In this document: positions 45,883 to 54,207 of the stretch, in pieces | Layout of the letters: every line of letters begins with the position of its first letter | How positions within the stretch are numbered: position 1 is the stretch's first letter | Source of the DNA: Gemmata massiliana | GTDB lineage: Bacteria > Planctomycetota > Planctomycetia > Gemmatales > Gemmataceae | NCBI RefSeq assembly: GCF_901538265.1 | Contig: NZ_LR593886.1 | Coordinates: 8,081,738 to 8,145,737 of the forward strand | Reading direction: 5' to 3' | DNA length: 64,000 bases | Notes under the pieces: model-generated | What the model was told of the DNA's origin: nothing | What the model saw: the letters and a program-made list of their open reading frames with translations, nothing else | Database searches by the model: none | Program-made: the position numbers and the translations under genes

Positions 45883-45960
45883 TCACGTGTCGATTACCCG
45901 CCACCACACCCGTTCGATCGGGTTCGTGTCCGGAGAGTACCTCGGCAGGGAGCGGCCCTC
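45883..45960 (-). pseudogene. C-terminal remnant of an IS630-type transposase
   Basis: The minus-strand frame ending at TGA 45885-45883 reads LPRYSPDTNPIERVWWRVID, the hallmark of the DDE-domain C-terminus of IS630/Tc1-like transposases (NPIE holds the third acidic residue). Only 25 codons remain and no inverted ends are recognisable. It abuts the 3' end of the next gene. Confidence 0.7.
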
Positions 45961-45969
45961 ACCGGAGTG

Positions 45970-46467
45970 CTACGTTTCGCCGACGGCTAGCGTCTCCAAC
46001 AAAGCGGCCAGCGCCGCGCTGACCGACGCGCGCGTGTACGGGTCGTCCGGGTCGGGCGGGCGGCCCTCCACCTCGAAGTGCGGCCGTTCCCCAAACACTC
46101 GTCCCCACTCCACGTCGGCCTCGCGAACGAGTTCCTTCAGCAGGTAGTCCGAGTCGAGAACCTTCCGGATGCCGGTCGCCAGCGCCGCGAGCGGCCGGTC
46201 GAGGTTGTTGAGCAGCAGTTCGCTTTCCGTGAAATGGCGGAGGACGACGGTGCCGAGAACGCCCCCGGCATCGGTCAGGTGACGGGCGATGTGTTCCTGG
46301 ACTTCGATCTCCGCTTGGCGCTTGCGTGTAACCGGCGACACGCCCTTCATCATCCCGGGACCGGCCATCCGCCCGATCGCTTCGCTCAACGAAAACTTGC
46401 GCTCTGCGCGGATCTCACGTTGGAGTTCGGCGTCTTTGTCGGACGGCGCGTCCTTGTGTTCGCTCAT
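45970..46467 (-). CDS. soluble helical hypothetical protein
   Basis: 165 residues. Charged N-terminus (KDAPSDKDAELQREIRAER), a basic stretch and helices such as QAEIEVQEHIARHLTDAGG and VVLRHFTESELLLNNLDRP. No signal peptide or membrane segment, no family recognised. Its stop lies ten bases from the IS630 remnant. The gene appears intact. Confidence 0.65.
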   Translation of the reverse strand: MSEHKDAPSDKDAELQREIRAERKFSLSEAIGRMAGPGMMKGVSPVTRKRQAEIEVQEHIARHLTDAGGVLGTVVLRHFTESELLLNNLDRPLAALATGIRKVLDSDYLLKELVREADVEWGRVFGERPHFEVEGRPPDPDDPYTRASVSAALAALLETLAVGET

Positions 46468-46628
46468 GATGTCGGCACCTCGTGGGATGCGGGCAACTTC
46501 GCTGCAATTGGCCGGGCGGCCATTCTAGCGATCCTCTGGAGCGAATTTGTCGCGCTCGCGTGCTAGCCCGTGTCTGCTGACCCGGGACCAGCGGGCCATA
46601 TTGCGCCGCACGCCCATCCGACCATTAG

Positions 46629-48092
46629 CACTACTCCGTTAGAAGCCCGCACCGGCGGTCGGGTTCGGGTCTCTAACTGGTCATGAAGACATACACCCCG
46701 AACCTCGACGCGGCCGTTCTCGAGCGCCTGCGCGAGTACGCGGCCCTATTTGCCCCCGACTTTCCCCAGGCCAAGCCCGCACGGTGGGCCGGGGTATACC
46801 TGCACGGGCTGCTCACCGACGGCGATCGGAAAAGCATCGAACCCCTGTCCCACCGGGTACCGCTGCCCGCCGGGCTGACCAGCACGGACCCCGAACAGGC
46901 GCTCCAGCAGTTCGTGAGCCAGAGCCCGTGGGACCACGAGGCCGTCCTGCGCCGCTACCGCGCCCAAGTGGGCGCCACGTTCGCCCACCCCGACGCGGTG
47001 TTCGTGATCGACACCACGTTCCCGAAGCAAGGGCGGCACTCGGTCGGGGTGCAAAGGCAATACTGCGGGGCGCTCGGGAAGAAGGCCAATTGCCAGGCCG
47101 CGGTCTCGATCCACTACGCCGCCCCGATGGGGCACTACCCACTCGCCTTGCGGCTGTTCCTTCCCGAGTCGTGGGTGGCCGACGCCGGCCGCCTGAAGCG
47201 GGCCGGGGTGCCGCAAGAGCACCGCCGGGAGCGCACGAAGGGGCAAATCGCGCTGGACCTGTTGGACCGGGTTCGGGGCGAGGGGTTGCCGGGCCGTGTG
47301 GTCCTGGCCGACGCCGGGTACGGTGTGTCCGGGGACTTCCGTCAAGCCCTGGCCGATCGCGGGCTACACTACATCGTCGGGGTGACGGACGAGGCCGTTG
47401 TGTTCACCACCCCGCCGGTCTGGGATCGACCGGCGGGACGCGGCAGGGTCGGACCAGCCGGCGGGCGGCCGCAGTCCAACCCCCAGTTGCGGCCAGACTC
47501 GCCCCGCCCGGTCCGGTTGCGAGACGTGGCCGCCCGCACCCCGCTCCGGCGGGTGACTTGGCGCGTGGGGACGAAGGGGCGGATGTCGGGCCGGTTCGCC
47601 TGGGTGCGGGTATGGCCCGGGTTCGGGTGGAAGCGGGGTGCGTGCGCCGGTTCCGACCCGGTGTGGTTGCTAATCGAGGAGCAGGCCGACGGCGTCAAGT
47701 ACGCCTTCTCGAACCTGCCGACGGGGACGAGCCGCCTGCGGGCCGTCCGCCTGTGGAAGAGCCGGTGGCATGTGGAACAGGGGTACCAGCAGATGAAGGA
47801 GGAGTTGGGTCTGGACCACTTCGAGGGGCGCTCGTGGCGCGGGTTCCACCACCACGCCGCGATGGTTATGCTGGCTTACGGGTTCCTGCTCTTGGAGCGG
47901 GAGCGTGCTCGCGTCGAACGGGAGCGGGCGGCCGACGGGCCGAGCCCGCGAAAAAAGGGGAGCCCGAGCCGCCGCTGACACTGCCGGGCATTCGCCGAGC
48001 GTTACAGCAGTTGCTCCGACCGGTGGCCAAACCAGATTGCGCCTACTGTCGCTCACGGCGGTCGCACCCGCTCCAGATGTAACGGAGTAGTG
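46629..48092 (+). mobile_element. IS701-family insertion sequence, complete
   Basis: 1464 bases. Terminal inverted repeats are 13-base and perfect: CACTACTCCGTTA at 46629-46641 and TAACGGAGTAGTG at 48080-48092. Both ends are flanked by TTAG (46625-46628 and 48093-48096), a 4-base target duplication of the YTAR type known for IS701. One transposase gene fills it. The right inverted repeat begins with the TAA stop of the -1 frame. The perfect ends and duplication suggest a fairly recent insertion. Confidence 0.92.
46683..47978 (+). CDS. IS701-family DDE transposase (zero frame; -1 extension to 48082)
   Basis: 431 residues in the zero frame. DDE features: VFVIDTTFPKQGRHSVGVQR (first Asp), VVLADAGYGVSG (second Asp) and RWHVEQGYQQMKEELGLDHF (Glu). 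The zero frame ends at TGA 47976-47978 after PRKKGSPSRR. In the -1 frame the reading continues GEPEPPLTLPGIRRALQQLL then RPVAKPDCAYCR to a TAA at 48080-48082. That tail looks like the family's normal C-terminus. The shift point is A_AAA_AAG at 47951-47957 followed by GGG, a textbook -1 slippery site. Either programmed frameshifting or a one-base deletion explains it; the full product would be about 466 residues. Confidence 0.9.
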   Translation: MKTYTPNLDAAVLERLREYAALFAPDFPQAKPARWAGVYLHGLLTDGDRKSIEPLSHRVPLPAGLTSTDPEQALQQFVSQSPWDHEAVLRRYRAQVGATFAHPDAVFVIDTTFPKQGRHSVGVQRQYCGALGKKANCQAAVSIHYAAPMGHYPLALRLFLPESWVADAGRLKRAGVPQEHRRERTKGQIALDLLDRVRGEGLPGRVVLADAGYGVSGDFRQALADRGLHYIVGVTDEAVVFTTPPVWDRPAGRGRVGPAGGRPQSNPQLRPDSPRPVRLRDVAARTPLRRVTWRVGTKGRMSGRFAWVRVWPGFGWKRGACAGSDPVWLLIEEQADGVKYAFSNLPTGTSRLRAVRLWKSRWHVEQGYQQMKEELGLDHFEGRSWRGFHHHAAMVMLAYGFLLLERERARVERERAADGPSPRKKGSPSRR

Positions 48093-48097
48093 TTAGA

Positions 48098-48160
48098 AGC
48101 CCTGACACAACCTCAGAATCGCCTTGAAAATCGCGTTTTTCGGGGGTTATGTCAGGGCCT
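48098..48160. repeat. short imperfect inverted repeat next to the IS
   Basis: AGCCCTGACACAACC (48098-48112) and GGTTATGTCAGGGCC (48145-48159) form a stem with two mismatches around a 32-base centre rich in A and T. It abuts the target duplication. It could be the pre-insertion target hairpin, since some elements favour such structures. Confidence 0.45.
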
Positions 48161-48190
48161 CTTAACGTGATTCGCCGGGCCGTTACATTA

Positions 48191-48204
48191 CGAGCGGGTG
48201 GAGT
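48191..48204. repeat. half of the CGAGCGGGTGGA hairpin family
   Basis: CGAGCGGGTGGAGT matches the right-arm end and flank of the hairpin at 21482-21515. The left arm is missing here, so this is a broken copy. Confidence 0.4.
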
Positions 48205-48243
48205 GACGCAACCACGAGAACTAAACGGCCCTCTCGGGCTCAC

Positions 48244-49113
48244 TTACTTCTTGACAGCCGTTCCCAGAAGCTTGTCGAGTTCCAGTTTGATTTCCTTCGA
48301 CCCGGCCCCCTTCATGATGGCCGCGTTCGCTTTGTCCAAGAGTTGCTTTTCCAGGTCCGGCTTGAGCGCCTTCACCGTGTCGAGGACGAAATCGCCCGCG
48401 GCCTTCGCGTCCTCACCGTCCAGGCCGGCGGTGTGATCGATGATGATCTTGTCGTGGAACAGTTTCGCGTCGGTCACTTTGATGAGCAGCGTGACCTTCG
48501 GGAAGAACGAGCCGGGTAACTTTTCGCTCTTGCTCACGACCTCGGCTTTGATTTTCAGCCCGGCCTTGCAGTGTCCGCGTGTTTCGCCCGAGTAGAGCTG
48601 GATGCCGCGCTTCCAGAGTTGGTGCTCGACGCGGAAGTCGATCTCCATTTCCGTGTCGAGCGCCAGATTCGCCGTGTTCGCGTCCACGCGCACGAGATCG
48701 GCGATCGCTAGGTTCAGCGTGTCGGCCGGCTTCCGCGCGGTAACGGTGGTCCGGCGCCACAAACCGTCGTTAGCCATCTGGCGCGGCGCGTCCGCTCCGA
48801 ACCGTTTGGGGTTGCGCAGCATCACCGCACCGACGACGAACTCCTTCTGCTTCCCCCACCCGTCGTTCGCTTTCACGAGCGGTTCGGGGAGATTCGCGAG
48901 CGTGAGTGTGCGGAGCGTTTTCGACAGGTCCGCGACCTCCTGGGACGTCGGCTGCGGCACACTCTTCGGCGCTTTAAGCGGGATCGGAGCCGGTGCCAGC
49001 GTCGGTTTGGGTGCGGGCAACGGAAGCGGAACTGGTTCTGGATCAGGCGGTTGCGCGGAAGCACCCGCAACCAGCACCAGGCCAAACACCATCGTCGCGG
49101 TGTAACGCATCAT
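48244..49113 (-). CDS. secreted protein, unknown function
   Basis: 289 residues. Signal peptide RYTATMVFGLVLVAGASA, then a Pro-rich linker (PEPVPLPLPAPKPTLAPAPI) and a helix-strand body (LVKANDGWGKQKEFVVGAVM, LALDTEMEIDFRVEHQLWK, GHCKAGLKIKAEVV). A C-terminal helix rich in Lys and Leu follows. No family recognised. A BLAST-type search would be needed to go further. Monocistronic. Confidence 0.72.
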   Translation of the reverse strand: MMRYTATMVFGLVLVAGASAQPPDPEPVPLPLPAPKPTLAPAPIPLKAPKSVPQPTSQEVADLSKTLRTLTLANLPEPLVKANDGWGKQKEFVVGAVMLRNPKRFGADAPRQMANDGLWRRTTVTARKPADTLNLAIADLVRVDANTANLALDTEMEIDFRVEHQLWKRGIQLYSGETRGHCKAGLKIKAEVVSKSEKLPGSFFPKVTLLIKVTDAKLFHDKIIIDHTAGLDGEDAKAAGDFVLDTVKALKPDLEKQLLDKANAAIMKGAGSKEIKLELDKLLGTAVKK

Positions 49114-49233
49114 GAATGCTCCGTGCGCAACCTTCGTCCCTGGAGTACGGTCTTCGCAGCCGGCTCTTTCAAGTTACCGACTGCCCTCAATCGCTGTCGA
49201 GCCTCATGTTTCGGTTCACGGCTCTTCCACAAA

Positions 49234-50160
49234 CTAATGCGCGGCCTTCAGAATGCGCTGGATGTACTCTCGGACCTCGTCTACCGCAACACTGGTCGCG
49301 ACGCGGGCGTTCGGCGCGGACGCGGGGCTGGGGCGGGTATCGATCACGGTCATCCCGCGTGTCAGTTCGCCGCGTGTCTCGACGTCCACGTAATGCGATT
49401 CGCTGCTCACGCACCCGGCGACCGCCACGGCCACGGTACCCAGCACGTCCTTGAGGTGGAAGCCCTCAATGCCGTACAGGTTCGAGCTGGCCCGGATGCC
49501 GAACGGCACGATCTGGCGCAGGAACTGACATGTTCGCGAATCGGGGTTCGGCAAATTCAGCAGGTCACGCGGGGAGAAGATCAGCCGGCGCGTGGAGTCG
49601 AGGGTAATGAGGAGCGGGTTCAGTTCGGCCGCGAACACGCGCTTGGCCGCGTCCGGATCGAGGTGCATGTGGAACTCGGCCACCGGACCGGAGTTCCCCG
49701 CTTCCCGCCAGCACCCGCCGATAACGACCGTTTGATCGAGGAGCGCGGGTAGAACCGGATCGCGATCAAGAGCAGTGGCGAGCGTCGTGAGCGGGCCGAG
49801 GTTGATGACCGTGATCTGGCGCGGGTGTTCGTGTGCCAGTTCGCACAAAATCTTATCAGCCGGGTGAAGCGTGTGCCGCGTGGCCGACGGGAACGTGACG
49901 CCGCCCAGCCCGCCGGGTCCGTGGAGCGCGGTGCCGTCGGTGTCGTAGCGCACCGGCAGCGCGGCGCCGAGCTTCGGCCACTTGGGGGGATCGAGGACGT
50001 CGATGAGCGTGTGGACGTTGGCGGTCGCCTGTTCCGCGGACACGTTCCCGGCCGTCGGCAACAGGCCGACGACTTCCAGGTTCGGGTCGTTGAGCGCCAG
50101 GGCCACCGCGAACGCGGTGTCGATCCCCGGATCGGCGATGAGGAGCACCTTTCGTGGCAT
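49234..50160 (-). CDS. nucleoside hydrolase family protein with altered metal motif
   Basis: 308 residues. Overall fold of inosine-uridine preferring nucleoside hydrolases: KVLLIADPGIDTAFAVALAL, GNVSAEQATANVHTLIDVL, ITVINLGPLTTLATALD and IGGCWREAGN. The N-terminal calcium motif is usually DTDPGxDDA; here it reads IADPGIDTA, so the first Asp is Ala and the second of the DD pair is Thr. The general base Asp in DPG remains. Catalysis may be weakened or changed. No purine genes adjacent. The ATG at 50160 begins the motif strand. Confidence 0.85.
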   Translation of the reverse strand: MPRKVLLIADPGIDTAFAVALALNDPNLEVVGLLPTAGNVSAEQATANVHTLIDVLDPPKWPKLGAALPVRYDTDGTALHGPGGLGGVTFPSATRHTLHPADKILCELAHEHPRQITVINLGPLTTLATALDRDPVLPALLDQTVVIGGCWREAGNSGPVAEFHMHLDPDAAKRVFAAELNPLLITLDSTRRLIFSPRDLLNLPNPDSRTCQFLRQIVPFGIRASSNLYGIEGFHLKDVLGTVAVAVAGCVSSESHYVDVETRGELTRGMTVIDTRPSPASAPNARVATSVAVDEVREYIQRILKAAH

Positions 50161-50534
50161 TGAATTGTTCCCGACGGAGAGAGCGAGCCGCGAGCGAGAG
50201 TCCGCCCATTTTACCGGGCCGCCCCTGTGAGTGAAACCACGTATCGGACCACTACTTTCGATTTGGCGACGGCAGATAAGCAATTCCCGCGCCGGCACTT
50301 GCAAAGAGAGTGGAAGCAATCACGCCGGAACCGTCCACGAGGGCGCGCGATGATCGGAACAGGAGGCGCCCGAGTATCCAGATCCGCTCACCTCGCCCGT
50401 TCGCGCCGCTTGCCCGGCTTGCAAGGATTGTGCCTATTTCCTGATGCGCCCCGACTAAACACCCGATTAGGAGTGTGAATATCCGTTTTCTGGGAAATCG
50501 AGCCGATGCATACTTTTGACTGGAGAAATATCCC
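50161..50534. other. gene-free region between divergent genes
   Basis: 374 bases. No convincing coding frame, repeat or strong hairpin is visible; probably promoters for the hydrolase and patatin-like genes. Confidence 0.4.
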
Positions 50535-51911
50535 ATGAGCTCATTCCTGCAGCGAGTTGGCTCGGTGATATTCTTGGCGGCGCTACTCGGCGTCGTGGCA
50601 ACTGGCTGCAAAAGCGCACGTCAAGCCAGACGAGAGTGCCCAACTCCTACCGCCCTCGGTATGCACACCCGCGACATGGTCGACGTGGTCGCGCAAGCCG
50701 AGTTCAGTGCCCACGCCGATTTCAAACAGCTCGCCGCTCGCTCGGAGATGGTGCGTAAAGCGGCATTGGAAAAGGCCTTAAAGGAGCGCAACCCGAACAC
50801 CCCGTTCCGGGAGAAGAACGTCCTCAGTTTGTCCGGGGGCGGATCGTTCGGAGCGTTCTCGGCGGGGGTTCTGTGCGGCTGGACCGCACGCGGCGATCGC
50901 CCCGAGTTCGACGTCGTGACCGGCATCAGCACCGGCGCGCTGACAGCCCCATTCGCGTTCCTCGGGTCGGCCTACGACCAACAGTTGAAGACGTTCTACA
51001 CGACCCTGGAAGCAAAAGACCTCTACAAGATGAAGCCCGTGCGCGGGCTGTTCCGCGAATCGCTTGCGGACAACACCCCGCTCGCCGAGAAGGTGGCGGA
51101 GGTGCTGTCCCCGCAGGTGATATGCGAACTGGCCCGGGAGCACCAAAAGGGTCGGCGCCTCTACATCGGCACGACCGCGGCGGAGAGCAAACAGTTCGTC
51201 GTCTGGGACATCGGGGCAATCGCCTGTCGCGGGCGCCCGCAGGACGTGAAACTCATTCAGCAAATTCTCCTCGGATCGTCCGCCATTCCGGGCGCCTTCC
51301 CGCCGCAGCACATCACGGTCGACGTGGACGGCCAGTGCGTGACGGAGCGCCACATCGACGGGGGCGTCTCGAAGGCCCTGTTCGTCATGCCGCCCTACGT
51401 GCCTCCGGAGGCACGCTCGAAAGACCCGAACGCGGACCTCGCGGGGACGAACGTGTACTTCGTCGTCGCCGGGAAGTTGTACGCCGATCAGGAGAAAATC
51501 AAGCCACTGGCGCTCACGCTGGCCAGCAAGGAAATCTCCGCGATGATCTACGCGCAAACGCGGGGCGACCTGCAGCGCTATTTCACGACCGGGATGCTGA
51601 CGGGGATGAATTACTATCTGACCGCCATCCCGCCCGAGTACCCGGCCCCGACGTCGAGCATGGCGTTCACGATCCCGCAACTCACGGGCATGTTCAACGA
51701 GGGGTACCGGATCACATGCCAGGGGGTCGCGTGGCGCCGCACGCCGCCGGGCGTCGGCCCCGGCGAGGAGGACAACGTCCGGGCCGGGACACAACTGACC
51801 TATGAAATCCGCGGTCCGATATCGCGGAGCGAGAAGGGACCGACTCCCTTCGTGCCAGTTCCAATTCCACTTTCAAATGAGGGAATCCCGCCGCTCCCGC
51901 CTGTCAAGTAG
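50535..51911 (+). CDS. patatin-like phospholipase lipoprotein
   Basis: 458 residues. Lipobox LGVVATGC. Patatin features: oxyanion loop SGGGSFGAFSAGVL, nucleophile GISTG (GxSxG) in FDVVTGISTGALTAPFAFL, and catalytic Asp in ERHIDGGVSKAL (DGG). The long insertion after the Asp and Pro-rich tail (PFVPVPIPLSNEGIPPLPP) are not catalytic. Such lipoproteins hydrolyse phospholipids or act on neighbouring lipids at the envelope. It is followed by a compact terminator at 51974. Confidence 0.88.
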   Translation: MSSFLQRVGSVIFLAALLGVVATGCKSARQARRECPTPTALGMHTRDMVDVVAQAEFSAHADFKQLAARSEMVRKAALEKALKERNPNTPFREKNVLSLSGGGSFGAFSAGVLCGWTARGDRPEFDVVTGISTGALTAPFAFLGSAYDQQLKTFYTTLEAKDLYKMKPVRGLFRESLADNTPLAEKVAEVLSPQVICELAREHQKGRRLYIGTTAAESKQFVVWDIGAIACRGRPQDVKLIQQILLGSSAIPGAFPPQHITVDVDGQCVTERHIDGGVSKALFVMPPYVPPEARSKDPNADLAGTNVYFVVAGKLYADQEKIKPLALTLASKEISAMIYAQTRGDLQRYFTTGMLTGMNYYLTAIPPEYPAPTSSMAFTIPQLTGMFNEGYRITCQGVAWRRTPPGVGPGEEDNVRAGTQLTYEIRGPISRSEKGPTPFVPVPIPLSNEGIPPLPPVK

Positions 51912-51973
51912 TCGCCCACGACCGGCAACGAACCTCCTCGGGTCGCAGTCACGCGGGAAGGCTTGCGGGCGAA

Positions 51974-51996
51974 CCGGCGGAGCTTAGCTCCGCCGG
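51974..51996. terminator. compact GC hairpin
   Basis: CCGGCGGAGC and GCTCCGCCGG with loop TTA, 63 bases after the patatin stop. Strong stem, no U-tract. Confidence 0.55.
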
Positions 51997-52113
51997 CGTC
52001 ATTTCCGATTTGCCAGGTCCGCATGGCCTGGCTACGAGTACAGACAGCGATACCAGGAGTGACCTTCTCAGCCGCTACTGCGTTGAAGCGGAATCGGCAT
52101 CAGAGGTCGAGAG

Positions 52114-52911
52114 ATGACCGAAACAGAGTGGCTAATGTGCGAAGACCCACTTTTACTGCTGAAAGCGGTTGACGATGGGACAGACAAACGAAAACTGCGT
52201 CTGTTTGCACTCGTTTGCTGCCGACGCATCCAACCTCTGCTTAAAGGTGACGACACAAAAGGATGCCGTGCGGCTCTCGTCGCGTGGGAAAATAAAGTCG
52301 AGGAGCCAGACGGCGAGAGCTATTTTCGAGACGAACTGGGAGATGTGATCAATGATGCGATCGACACCGGCGCGTCGATCCGCAACCCGAGCGAAGTCGA
52401 ATTCTATGCGCTGCACTATTCAGCATGCGCTTTCGAGCACGCTTGCGGGAGTGACTGGGCCAACTGCGTCGACTCCGCGTGCCACGCTGCCGCTTACGAC
52501 GTGCTTAGACAAAGCGGTAATCCCGAACTAGAACGAATTGCCGCCCCCTGGAAGCCGAGGAAATGGTTGGGAGACGTGGTCCGGCACAGGGACGAGGCTG
52601 CGGTTCGGGCTTTGCCAGAGTTCGTATCTGCATTACGAACCGAGCGAACCAATCAAGTCAGCCTCATCCGGGACATCTTCGGGAACCCATTCCGCCCCGT
52701 GCCCTTCTCTCCCTCCTGGCGCTCGTCCACAGTTCTCGCACTCGCGGCACAGATGTACGACTCGCGCGACTTCAGCGCGATGCCGATTCTGGCGGACGCA
52801 CTTCAAGATGCGGGGTGTGACAACACCGACATTCTCGACCACTGCCGCGACACGTCGTTAACGCACGTGCGCGGGTGTTGGGTGGTCGATCCGGTACTCG
52901 ACAAGAACTAG
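52114..52911 (+). CDS. Gemmata-expanded family protein (HVRGCWVVD type)
   Basis: 265 residues. N-terminus MTETEWLMCEDPLLLLKAV, then KRKLRLFALVCCRRIQPLL, and C-terminus AAQMYDSRDFSAMPILADAL then HVRGCWVVDPVL. This family is highly amplified in Gemmataceae genomes, with unknown function. It has several conserved Cys and Trp residues but no catalytic signature that I can recognise. The stop shares four bases with the convergent trpD stop. Confidence 0.75.
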   Translation: MTETEWLMCEDPLLLLKAVDDGTDKRKLRLFALVCCRRIQPLLKGDDTKGCRAALVAWENKVEEPDGESYFRDELGDVINDAIDTGASIRNPSEVEFYALHYSACAFEHACGSDWANCVDSACHAAAYDVLRQSGNPELERIAAPWKPRKWLGDVVRHRDEAAVRALPEFVSALRTERTNQVSLIRDIFGNPFRPVPFSPSWRSSTVLALAAQMYDSRDFSAMPILADALQDAGCDNTDILDHCRDTSLTHVRGCWVVDPVLDKN

Positions 52912-53954
52912 CTCGCCGAACTGTCCTGGCGACACAATTCCGCCAGCACCGCGCGCGGCTTGCCCGCCTTCAGCGCGGCGTCCGCTCGCTCGACGCCGTC
53001 CCGGAGCGTGGGCACGGCCTCCGCCGCCCACAGTGCTGCCGCCGCGTTCGCGACGATGATGCGCCGCGCCGGGCCGTCTTCGCCGTTCAGCACGCCGCGA
53101 ATGATGGCCGCGCTCTCGCGCGAATCCGCCGCACGAATCGAGGCCGGCGAAACCGGCGCCAACCCAAATTCGCTCGGGTTCCATTCGAGGACGTCGTACT
53201 CGTCCCCGCGCACCACGCGGACCATCGTCGGCGCCGAGAGACTCACTTCGTCCAGTCCGTCGAAGCTGGTGACCAGCACAGCCTGCCGAACCCCTAAACG
53301 CGCAAGTGCCGCGGCCAGCGGATCGAGCAACTCAGATTTGCCCACACCAAGAAGTTGGTAGGGTGCATTGGCTGGGTTCGCGAGCGGCCCCAGCAGGTTG
53401 AACAGCGTGCGGGTACCGAGCCTTTTGCGGAGGTCGGCGACATGAGCCATACCGCGGTGGAAGTGCGGGGCGTAGCAGAACGCGAACCCGGTCCGGTCGA
53501 GGCACCGTTGTGCCCACTCCGGGCCGGCCTCGATCGGTACGCCGAGTTCGCGCAGCACGTCCGCGCTGCCCGACTTGCTCGACACAGCCCGCCCGCCGTG
53601 CTTCACCACCGGCACGCCGGCCCCGCACGCGACCAGCGCCGCGGCGGTGCTGATGTTGAACGTACCGCTTTCGTCGCCGCCGGTGCCGCACGTGTCCAGA
53701 ACCGGGCCGGACACGGGGACGAGTCCAATCATCTGCTCCCGCAGCACGAGCGCTGCGGCGGCGATTTCTTCCGCGGTTTCGCCCTTCATTCGCAGCGCGG
53801 TCAGGAACGCCGCGCCGCGGGCCTCGTCCACGCGCCCGGCGACGAGATCGCGCACCGCTTCCGTCACCCCGGCCGCCGGTAGATCTTGCCCGTTAAGGAG
53901 TTGGGCAAACAGCTCGGGGAACCAAGTTGGGGTCAAATGCTCCAAACGACGCAC
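52908..53954 (-). CDS. trpD: anthranilate phosphoribosyltransferase
   Basis: 348 residues from GTG at 53954. Signatures: DTCGTGGDESGTFNIS (PRPP loop), VVKHGGRAVSSKSGSADVL, FCYAPHFHRGM and the closing DGLDEVSLS. TrpD joins anthranilate and PRPP in tryptophan synthesis, in the cytoplasm. No other trp gene is near. No ATG with a good Shine-Dalgarno lies in the right place: GTG 54047, GTG 53954 and TTG at 53945 or 53936 are all weak, so the exact start is uncertain. Confidence 0.92.
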   Translation of the reverse strand: MRRLEHLTPTWFPELFAQLLNGQDLPAAGVTEAVRDLVAGRVDEARGAAFLTALRMKGETAEEIAAAALVLREQMIGLVPVSGPVLDTCGTGGDESGTFNISTAAALVACGAGVPVVKHGGRAVSSKSGSADVLRELGVPIEAGPEWAQRCLDRTGFAFCYAPHFHRGMAHVADLRKRLGTRTLFNLLGPLANPANAPYQLLGVGKSELLDPLAAALARLGVRQAVLVTSFDGLDEVSLSAPTMVRVVRGDEYDVLEWNPSEFGLAPVSPASIRAADSRESAAIIRGVLNGEDGPARRIIVANAAAALWAAEAVPTLRDGVERADAALKAGKPRAVLAELCRQDSSAS

Positions 53955-54207
53955 CCAAAAGAGGGGAGAATCCTCAAGCCCTGGCGAAATGGTATCGCGC
54001 AAGCTCAGAAAGCGAAATTTTTCTCTTCCGTTGTGAACAGTTGTCACTTATACTTCTATACAGTGAACGGGTGTAGCGATTGTGCCGATTACAAAACCCC
54101 AAAGGCACATGAAATACGCCCGGGTTCATCACAACCACCGACAGACCTGGATAAACCTCCAGTGAGGAAAAACGTCTGTCTACACTAACTCCTCGTTGAG
54201 GCGACCT

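Larger units (their letters stand above)
45315..45969. other. 650-base gene-free region with direct repeats and a transposase remnant
   Basis: Contains the inverted GTTAGC repeat at 45545-45560, another GCTAAC at 45628-45633, a palindrome with ten-base arms (ATTGCATTTT / AAAATGCAAT, 45584-45612) between them, and the IS630 fragment at 45883-45960. It is less GC-rich than the surroundings. No intact gene is seen. Confidence 0.55.

Noticed and set aside
48098..48160. Hairpin as part of the insertion sequence
   Set aside because: The TTAG duplication and perfect 13-base ends place the IS boundary before it at 48092, so the hairpin is outside the element.
54048..54207. Possible SOS box upstream of lexA
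   Set aside because: I looked for CTGT-N8-ACAG and GAAC-N4-GTTC types and saw only partial matches such as GTGAACAGTTGTCAC. Planctomycete LexA sites are not known to me well enough to claim one.
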